DNA from: Nitrospiraceae bacterium
Lineage (GTDB): Bacteria; Nitrospirota; Nitrospiria; Nitrospirales; Nitrospiraceae
Direction: 5' to 3'
Assembly (NCBI GenBank): GCA_919902505.1
Contig: CAKKRE010000021.1
Span: forward strand, 1-64,000
DNA: 64,000 nucleotides
Shown here: in pieces, positions 58,744 through 64,000 of the stretch
Position numbering within the stretch: the first letter of the stretch is position 1
Layout: each line of letters begins with the position of its first letter
Position numbers and translations under genes: made by a program
Notes under the pieces: generated by a model
Databases searched by the model: none
Told to the model about the DNA's origin: nothing
The model's input: the letters and a program-made list of their open reading frames with translations, nothing else

Positions 58744-59373
58744 TCAACAGGCTTCCTTCTCCGCTCCTCGCAGACAAGACGCAATCCAGTCGTTCAGCGC
58801 CTCAAGCACCCGGGTCACTGCACGATTGGCCGCCAGCACGCCCCCATAGGCATCCTCACTCGGAGCCGGCTCGAACGATTCAAGACTCCTGGCGCCCATG
58901 ATGCGTTGCGCTTTCGTTTCCGTCAGTTGAGCGCGCAGCCGTATCCTGGTGCCGCTCGGTCGCTGCAGAAACTCCTGTTGCACCACCAGGCCGGAAATGT
59001 CCAGCCGGTAATCTCCCCGGGCCGCCGTCGGCATCGGTACCACCACACGCCAGACGCTCGTGCGCTCCAGCGACTGCAGCAGCAAGGGCGCCAACATCCG
59101 TGGCGGGGCATCGACCCACACATTGGTTGCGTAGTAGTTCACTTCATACGGCCGCTGGAGGTAGGCCATACGCGGCTGTTCGAATCCAGCTTCCGCCTGC
59201 GGCACTCCCACGACGAGGACGCCATGGGTACCCGCCGGCCCCGTTCGAGGGCTCGCCCCAGACAGAGACTCGTCCATTGCCAGCACGAACGTATGAACCG
59301 GATTGTCTCCCGATCGCGGCACGACACAGGCCGTCAGCGCGCAGGACCACAGCAGGACTCCGACCCATTTCAT
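58744..59373 (-). CDS. PqiC/MlaB-type ABC-transport auxiliary lipoprotein
   Basis: This 209-residue lipoprotein has the signal SCALTACVV (lipid-modified Cys near residue 15). An ABC-auxiliary (PqiC, COG3218) fold follows: VGVPQAEAGFEQPRMAYLQRPYEVNYYATNVWVDAPPRML near 48 and a C-terminal helix. It would sit on the inner face of the outer membrane and assist MCE-type lipid transport. It lies 28 bases after the MlaD gene, completing the operon mlaE-mlaF-mlaD-lipoprotein. ATG 59373 precedes the signal peptide. Confidence 0.8.
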   Translation of the reverse strand: MKWVGVLLWSCALTACVVPRSGDNPVHTFVLAMDESLSGASPRTGPAGTHGVLVVGVPQAEAGFEQPRMAYLQRPYEVNYYATNVWVDAPPRMLAPLLLQSLERTSVWRVVVPMPTAARGDYRLDISGLVVQQEFLQRPSGTRIRLRAQLTETKAQRIMGARSLESFEPAPSEDAYGGVLAANRAVTRVLEALNDWIASCLRGAEKEAC

Positions 59374-59401
59374 GACGCGCCGGTTCACGCCCACGTGTCC
59401 C

Positions 59402-60364
59402 TCACTCGCCGGGCCCCTTCGTTTGGGCGGATCGGCCAAGGACCAGCACATTCGGTTGCCGTTCGACCTGCTGCGCCACACGATTCAAGGTGGCGGTCAG
59501 TTGCCGAAGCTCCGTGACGAGCAGCCCCGCATCGGCCAGCGTCTGCCGCGAAAACTGTTCGATACCGGGCCGACTGGCGTCGATCATCCCTCCGACCGAG
59601 CGGCTTGTCCGCGATAAGTCTTCCGTCATCTGCTGCAATCCAGCCGCGCTCCTGCTCATACGCTCCACCAATGCGGGAAGCTGTTTGCCGAGTTGCTCCG
59701 TCACACGCGACGACTGCTCCGCCGCCTGCACCGCGTTCTGCACTCCGCGGTCCATCTGGCTGCTGCGTTCCGCCAGCACCTTTGTGACTTCCGACAGATC
59801 TTTCAGGATCTGCTTCAAGACCGCACGATTATCTTCATCCAGCGCAGAAGAAGCATTTTGGGCCAGCCCGTTCAGATTGGCCACGAGGGTCGACAGGCCT
59901 TGGTCCGACAACAGTTTCGCCAGCGTCCCGTCCAGCCGGCCGAATAACGAGGGCACGCTCGTGATGACCGGATAGGTCTGCCCGGCCGCCGGCGTCAAGG
60001 GAGGAGCCTCCCTAGTTCCACCGGTCAAATTGAGCGTCACCAATCCCGTGAGCCCCTGCGTGACCAGCACAGCCTGCGTATCGGTCTTGACGGGTGTCCC
60101 GCCGACAATGTCCAACGTCACCCGCACCTCTTCTGAATTCTCAGGGTTGAGGATGACTTGTTTCACCCGCCCGACATCCACCCCGCGATATTTCACGGTC
60201 GAATCCACGCTGAGTCCGGCAACGGACTCGCGGGTATAGACGTAATACCGATCATAGATTCCACGATAGTCGGTTTTCCCCAACCAGAAAATCGCACCGA
60301 GGATCGTGGCACCCAGCAGCAGGACGAACGCGCCGACCAGGATATAGTTGACCTTCGGTTCCAT
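59402..60364 (-). CDS. mlaD: MCE/MlaD family lipid-transport protein
   Basis: This 320-residue protein has a membrane anchor (residues 8-28) and an MCE domain (about 38-120: GLSVDSTVKYRGVDVGRVKQVIL, VLVTQGLTGLVTLNLTGG). A long helical region (about 150-300) with many Ser/Glu heptads follows, likely a coiled coil for a periplasmic tunnel. It binds phospholipids on their way between membranes. It stands in the classic order after MlaF and MlaE. The helical tail is longer than in E. coli MlaD. Confidence 0.87.
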   Translation of the reverse strand: MEPKVNYILVGAFVLLLGATILGAIFWLGKTDYRGIYDRYYVYTRESVAGLSVDSTVKYRGVDVGRVKQVILNPENSEEVRVTLDIVGGTPVKTDTQAVLVTQGLTGLVTLNLTGGTREAPPLTPAAGQTYPVITSVPSLFGRLDGTLAKLLSDQGLSTLVANLNGLAQNASSALDEDNRAVLKQILKDLSEVTKVLAERSSQMDRGVQNAVQAAEQSSRVTEQLGKQLPALVERMSRSAAGLQQMTEDLSRTSRSVGGMIDASRPGIEQFSRQTLADAGLLVTELRQLTATLNRVAQQVERQPNVLVLGRSAQTKGPGE

Positions 60365-60374
60365 CCGCCACCTC

Positions 60375-61202
60375 TCAATCCCGGTGCAGTCCTCTTCCGG
60401 AATGATTCAGATGTGCCGCACGCCCACGGGGACCGTGAAAATAGCTCCGGATAACGGGATCGTCCGAACGGGCCAGCGCTTCCATCGTTCCCAACCCAAG
60501 CACCTGCCCTTCGCCCAGCACCGCGACCCGATCCGCAATGCGCCACAAGGAATCCAAATCGTGCGTCACCATCACCACGGTCAACCCCAACAACCGTTTC
60601 AGATTCAACACCAGATCGTCGAATCCGGCGGCAATGATCGGATCCAATCCGGCCGTCGGTTCATCGAGAAACAGCAGCTCCGGATCCATGACGATCGCAC
60701 GAGCCAGCGCCGCGCGTCTCCTCATCCCGCCGCTGAGCTCACTCGGGAATTTGATCGCGCTGTCCGGAGGTAATCCGACCAAGGCAATTTTGAGCGCCAC
60801 GATATCCCGGATCGCTTCAGCGCTCAACGGCGTATGCTCACGAAGCGGCACCGCCACGTTCTCCGCCAGGGTCATGGAACTGAACAGGGCGCCATGCTGG
60901 AACATCACGCCGAACCGGCGATGCAGCGGGCTTCCGTTCGAATGTGTCAGTTGACGGCTGTCTGTGCCCAACAGGCGAATCGTCCCCGTCGTCGGAGTCA
61001 GCAATCCGATGATTTCTCGCAGCAACGTCGATTTCCCGCAACCGTTGCCGCCCGCAATGGCGAACACCTCGCCACGCACGACCGTGAGACTCACATCTTG
61101 ATGCACGACCGCCGTGCCGAACCGCGTCGAGACATGACTGACCTCGATCACAGGCCATTCAGCCTGATCGCTCGATGCGCCGATGGGAGGTGGATGGTCC
61201 AT
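60375..61202 (-). CDS. mlaF: MlaF-type ABC ATPase
   Basis: This 275-residue ABC ATPase has Walker A GGNGCGKSTLL near residue 52, signature LSGGMRRRAALARAI near 148, Walker B LLFLDEPTAGLD near 170 and a switch His in VTHDLDS. It energises phospholipid transport by MlaE. It lies between mlaE (12-base gap) and mlaD (10-base gap). All catalytic motifs are complete. Confidence 0.92.
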   Translation of the reverse strand: MDHPPPIGASSDQAEWPVIEVSHVSTRFGTAVVHQDVSLTVVRGEVFAIAGGNGCGKSTLLREIIGLLTPTTGTIRLLGTDSRQLTHSNGSPLHRRFGVMFQHGALFSSMTLAENVAVPLREHTPLSAEAIRDIVALKIALVGLPPDSAIKFPSELSGGMRRRAALARAIVMDPELLFLDEPTAGLDPIIAAGFDDLVLNLKRLLGLTVVMVTHDLDSLWRIADRVAVLGEGQVLGLGTMEALARSDDPVIRSYFHGPRGRAAHLNHSGRGLHRD

Positions 61203-61214
61203 GAAGCGTCCCTG

Positions 61215-62354
61215 CTATAAACTCCACCAGTTCAGAAGAATGCTGCAAATCGCATCGAAGATAATGACGAGAAAAATACTTTGCACCACACTGATCGTCG
61301 TATGCCGCCCCACATCATCCACCCCGCCGCGAATCTGGAACCCCTGATAACAGCCGACCAGCGCGATGATGACGGCGAAGAAGGGCGCCTTGCCGAGACC
61401 GATGAGCATATGCCGTAGCGCCACGGCCTCCTCGAAGCGCGAGAGAAAGGCGCTGAAACTCACGTTGAGCTGATTCGACGCGATCAACATGCCGCCGAAA
61501 ACACCCAGCACATCGGCATAGGCGGTCAGCAGCGGCAGCGCCACGACCAACGCCAGGACCCGCGGCAACACCAACAGCTCGATCGGCGACAGGCCGAAGG
61601 TTTGCAACGCATCCAGCTCCTCGGTCACCTTCATCGTGCCGATCTGCGCCGCATAGGCCGACCCGGACCGCCCGGCGATCAGAATCGCGGCAATCAGCGG
61701 GGCGATTTCCCGCAACAGCGAGATGCCCACCAGATCCACGATAAAAATATTCGTCCCGAACTTCCGGAGCTGCTCGGCACCCTGGTACGCAATCACCACG
61801 CCGATGAGAAACGTCAGCAGCCCGGTGATCGGCAACGCATTGACCCCGTCCAGCCGGAGGCTATTCAGGCAACTGCGCCAACGCATGCGACGGGGCGCCG
61901 CCACCAAACGAACCAGCGCCGTCGCACTCTCCCCGAGAAACTCCAGCCCTCGAATCATCCGGACAAGATGATTGCCGATCGCTGTCTTGAGCCGCTCACT
62001 CCCGTTCGACCGCGGGGCGACCTCAGCGACCATCGCGGCCCAATTGGACGACACCAGGCTCATCAGCTGCGCATAGTCCGACCGAAGGCCTTCAATCGAG
62101 ACCTCGCAGCCCTGGCGTCTGGCTTCCATCAAGGCGCGATACAACACGACCGCACCGCCGGTGTCGAACGCCTCGATCCCGCTCGCCTCGAAGACCAACA
62201 CACTTCGAGCAGGCCAGACCATTCCTCTGAGCGCACGTTCGACCGGTGCCACATCGGGCATGGTCCAGGCTCCCCAACAACGGAGGGTCCGGCCCTCCAG
62301 CCACGTCACACCGGCCGGCTGCTGCTGGTTAGCCATTGGTTGACCGCGCTTCAT
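61215..62354 (-). CDS. mlaE: MlaE permease with N-terminal STAS domain
   Basis: This 379-residue protein has an N-terminal STAS (MlaB-like) domain of about 110 residues (VLVFEASGIEAFDTGGAVVLYRALMEARRQG) fused to an MlaE permease with five to six spans. Permease text includes NALPITGLLTFLIGVVIAYQGAEQLRKFGTNIFIVDLVGISLLRE and AAILIAGRSGSAYAAQIGTMKVTEELDAL. The fusion replaces the separate MlaB of E. coli. ATG 62354 is used; ATG 62336 is an alternative. It starts the mla operon. Confidence 0.88.
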   Translation of the reverse strand: MKRGQPMANQQQPAGVTWLEGRTLRCWGAWTMPDVAPVERALRGMVWPARSVLVFEASGIEAFDTGGAVVLYRALMEARRQGCEVSIEGLRSDYAQLMSLVSSNWAAMVAEVAPRSNGSERLKTAIGNHLVRMIRGLEFLGESATALVRLVAAPRRMRWRSCLNSLRLDGVNALPITGLLTFLIGVVIAYQGAEQLRKFGTNIFIVDLVGISLLREIAPLIAAILIAGRSGSAYAAQIGTMKVTEELDALQTFGLSPIELLVLPRVLALVVALPLLTAYADVLGVFGGMLIASNQLNVSFSAFLSRFEEAVALRHMLIGLGKAPFFAVIIALVGCYQGFQIRGGVDDVGRHTTISVVQSIFLVIIFDAICSILLNWWSL

Positions 62355-62419
62355 CTACCGCATCGACTCGTGCCTTAGCAGGATGCGGAAAAAGTCCGCC
62401 AGCGGCGTTCTCGACACCC

Positions 62420-62510
62420 GTGAAGCGTGAATCGTGAAACGTATCTCGCGAGCATGTCGCAACCGATTCTGCAACGAGAGACGAACGACGTTTCACGAAC
62501 GACGGACGAG
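62420..62510. repeat. ACGTTTCACG-type repeats upstream of mlaE
   Basis: Degenerate words such as GTGAAGCGTGAATCGTGAAA, CGAGAGACGAACGACG and GTTTCACGAACGACGG occupy the 258-base gap between the bactofilin-like gene and mlaE. The same repeat family is found at 16356, 28955 and 43319. Confidence 0.55.
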
Positions 62511-62612
62511 GGGATGGCCTTTTTGCGCGTCCTGCGGGTTATTGTCATACCGCCACGGCGCATGAGTTGATCGTAGCCTATTGCGCAACAATCGAGTTTT
62601 TCTGCAGTCTTG

Positions 62613-63767
62613 TTACACCTGATTCTGTTCGCGCAATGTCGCAATGAGTTCTTTCTTACTGACCAGCAGCGCACCCAACCCGAACAGCACCGTCAGCAAC
62701 GTCACCAGCCCTCCGACCACCGGAATAAGCGACAGCACCGAATACAGGACCAGCCCCGCCACGAAGGGCCAGGCCAGCGACGACGACTCCTCCTGCCGGC
62801 GAATCAGGATTTGTCCCACATAGGTGATGGCATACACTCTCGCCAGATAGACCGTCGCCCCATACAAGGCGAGCAGCAAGACGCCGATCGGAAGCGCGAA
62901 CAATGTGACCACGAAACTCAACGCCACGACGGGCGTGGCGACCAGAGCCACCGTGCCCCAGCCGAGAGCCGCTGTCGGACGTTCACCGATCGTCGCGGTG
63001 ACCCGCCCGGCAAACACCGGGTAGACCCGTAAGAGCACCAATCCCAGGATCAACGTCGAGACGAATCCGATGAATGCAACCATGAGCCGGATGCCGATGA
63101 GCCCCTGGCGCGCCCGTTCAATGCTCCAACCTTCTGGCAACGGCCGCTGTGTAATCGCGCCCCGAACGGTCGCCTCTTCGTCGATTGAGGGGGCCGCTTC
63201 ACCCCAGTACCTCAGCCTGCCCCCGACCGTGGCCTTCGAGGTGAGACGCACCGACCCTGCCGCCACGATCAAATCTCGCTCAATCTGGTTTGACAGCGTC
63301 GCATTCCAGGCACCGACCCTCGCATCCCGACCGACAGTCCCGGCAAGTTGCACATGGCCGCCGCCGGCGATGAGGTTGTCCCGCACCTTGGCCGTTCCGG
63401 TCATATGCACATCCGCGCCACCGAGGGTGGCATTCCTCCCGATGGTTCCACTCACCGTCACCTGCGCACCGGCAATTCTGGCATCCTGAGCCACGGTGCC
63501 GGACAGAATCACTTTGGCTCCCGCCACGATCACATCGCCGTTGACCACTCCATCGATCAGCACCTCACCACCGGCGGCATAGAGATCGCCGTTGACGATG
63601 CCGGAAATTTCCACATGCGGGCCGAAGGCGAAATAGTCCCCCTGTACAATCTGCCCCGCACGTAACACAGCCCGCTCCTTCCACGGCGCGCGAGCCAACG
63701 GTTCATCGGCCTGGACAGTGGCAGGCAGCATGCACAGGATCAACAACAGCACCATACGTGTCGTCAT
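62613..63767 (-). CDS. bactofilin-like polymer-forming protein with C-terminal membrane domain
   Basis: This 384-residue protein has a signal peptide (residues 1-22). A right-handed beta-helix-like region (about 30-200) of about 18-residue turns follows, such as GIVNGDLYAAGGEVLIDGVVNGDVIVAG and GTIGRNATLGGADVHMTGTA. The C-terminal half has at least four membrane segments (about 222-370). The beta-helix resembles bactofilins and left-handed-helix acyltransferase relatives, but the protein is exported and membrane-bound, unlike classical bactofilins. ATG 63767 follows GGAGGCC. The role may be in envelope organisation. Confidence 0.68.
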   Translation of the reverse strand: MTTRMVLLLILCMLPATVQADEPLARAPWKERAVLRAGQIVQGDYFAFGPHVEISGIVNGDLYAAGGEVLIDGVVNGDVIVAGAKVILSGTVAQDARIAGAQVTVSGTIGRNATLGGADVHMTGTAKVRDNLIAGGGHVQLAGTVGRDARVGAWNATLSNQIERDLIVAAGSVRLTSKATVGGRLRYWGEAAPSIDEEATVRGAITQRPLPEGWSIERARQGLIGIRLMVAFIGFVSTLILGLVLLRVYPVFAGRVTATIGERPTAALGWGTVALVATPVVALSFVVTLFALPIGVLLLALYGATVYLARVYAITYVGQILIRRQEESSSLAWPFVAGLVLYSVLSLIPVVGGLVTLLTVLFGLGALLVSKKELIATLREQNQV

Positions 63768-63818
63768 GTGAATGGCCTCCTGAATGGTCACAGGTTGAAC
63801 CCGACCCGGGACCCGCGT

Positions 63819-64000
63819 TCATCGTGGCAGGACGCCGGCGCCGAATCGATAGACCAGATCTCCGCCGAAATAACTCGCAATCAACAACAACAGCCCGCCA
63901 CTCAGGCCGATGACCAGCACCAGCGCCGGCTGTTCGCGCACCCAGCCCAAAAAGGAGGCCAGACGCAGCCCGAACAGGCCGAGAAATACCCAGAACACGG
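63819..64000 (-). CDS. partial membrane protein (DUF2231-like), cut by the window edge
   Basis: The frame open to the window end encodes at least 59 residues and ends GGDLVYRFGAGVLPR. It has two hydrophobic helices. The C-terminal GGDLVYRFGAGV resembles DUF2231-type membrane proteins. Its beginning lies outside the window, so neither length nor start can be judged. It is on the same strand as the bactofilin-like gene and 51 bases before it. Confidence 0.5.
   Translation of the reverse strand, partial: VFWVFLGLFGLRLASFLGWVREQPALVLVIGLSGGLLLLIASYFGGDLVYRFGAGVLPR

Overview
The window looks like a chromosomal segment of a Nitrospira-like chemolithoautotroph (phylum Nitrospirota). There is no rRNA gene or other phylogenetic marker, so this is an inference from gene content. 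It rests on the many small c-type cytochromes, a cytochrome b with a fused c-type domain, pyruvate:ferredoxin oxidoreductase beside a pyruvate dehydrogenase E1/E2 operon, a sulfite-dehydrogenase block, a Cus-type copper efflux operon, and GC-rich genes in long co-directional, often ATGA-overlapping operons.

Region 1 (1-6100) is accessory DNA of visibly lower GC. It holds a HEAT-repeat gene and a coupled trio (pentapeptide-repeat ion-channel protein, MNT-type nucleotidyltransferase, unknown small protein). A VapBC-type toxin-antitoxin pair follows, enclosed in two nested pairs of inverted repeats. Last is a DUF2283-like gene that ends in an integron attC-like site. A 37-bp direct repeat occurs at 1 and again at 4192.

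Region 2 (6148-18511) is central metabolism and housekeeping: malic enzyme, DNA polymerase X, a trypsin-like protease, a zinc-ribbon protein, a cyclic-2,3-diphosphoglycerate-synthetase-like GTPase and acetyl-CoA synthetase. An operon pdhA-pdhB-pdhC-acyl carrier protein-nucleotidyltransferase follows; no E3 gene is present. Region 3 (19111-26858) is a forward stress block: Hsp20, a 49-residue membrane protein, a phosphoribosyltransferase, a BCAM0308-like protein, an NTF2-like protein, tandem Usp, cytochrome c, a thioredoxin-CcdA fusion, and a GNAT/ADP-forming acyl-CoA synthetase.

Region 4 (26899-28176) is a small insertion with a HEPN-like protein and a HigBA pair. Region 5 (28197-33825, minus strand) is a pyruvate:ferredoxin oxidoreductase operon (YtxH-gamma/delta-alpha-beta). 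It runs with overlapping start codons into a cytochrome c'-like lipoprotein, a hemerythrin and a diheme cytochrome, which suggests oxygen or NO handling next to an oxygen-sensitive enzyme. Region 6 (33994-41048) is copper homeostasis: cusCBA, a Cys/Met-rich exported protein, copZ and a C-terminal scrap of a copA-type ATPase.

Region 7 (41268-54330, minus) is respiratory: sulfite dehydrogenase (SorA/SorB-like), a tetraheme cytochrome, a TsdA-like diheme cytochrome, monoheme cytochromes, cytochrome b-c fusion plus Rieske protein, PPK2, DsrE, OsmC proteins, CBS and Usp proteins. It also has a MITE-like element whose terminal repeats reappear as a perfect 34-bp palindrome 11.5 kb away. Region 8 (54617-64000, minus) has glycogen phosphorylase plus trehalose synthase (TreT), a VIT-like membrane protein, an Mla-type lipid ABC transporter with a STAS-permease fusion, a bactofilin-like membrane protein and a partial membrane gene. 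Degenerate ACGTTTCACG-type short repeats fill many intergenic gaps. I saw no tRNA, rRNA, CRISPR array, phage genes or intact transposase.
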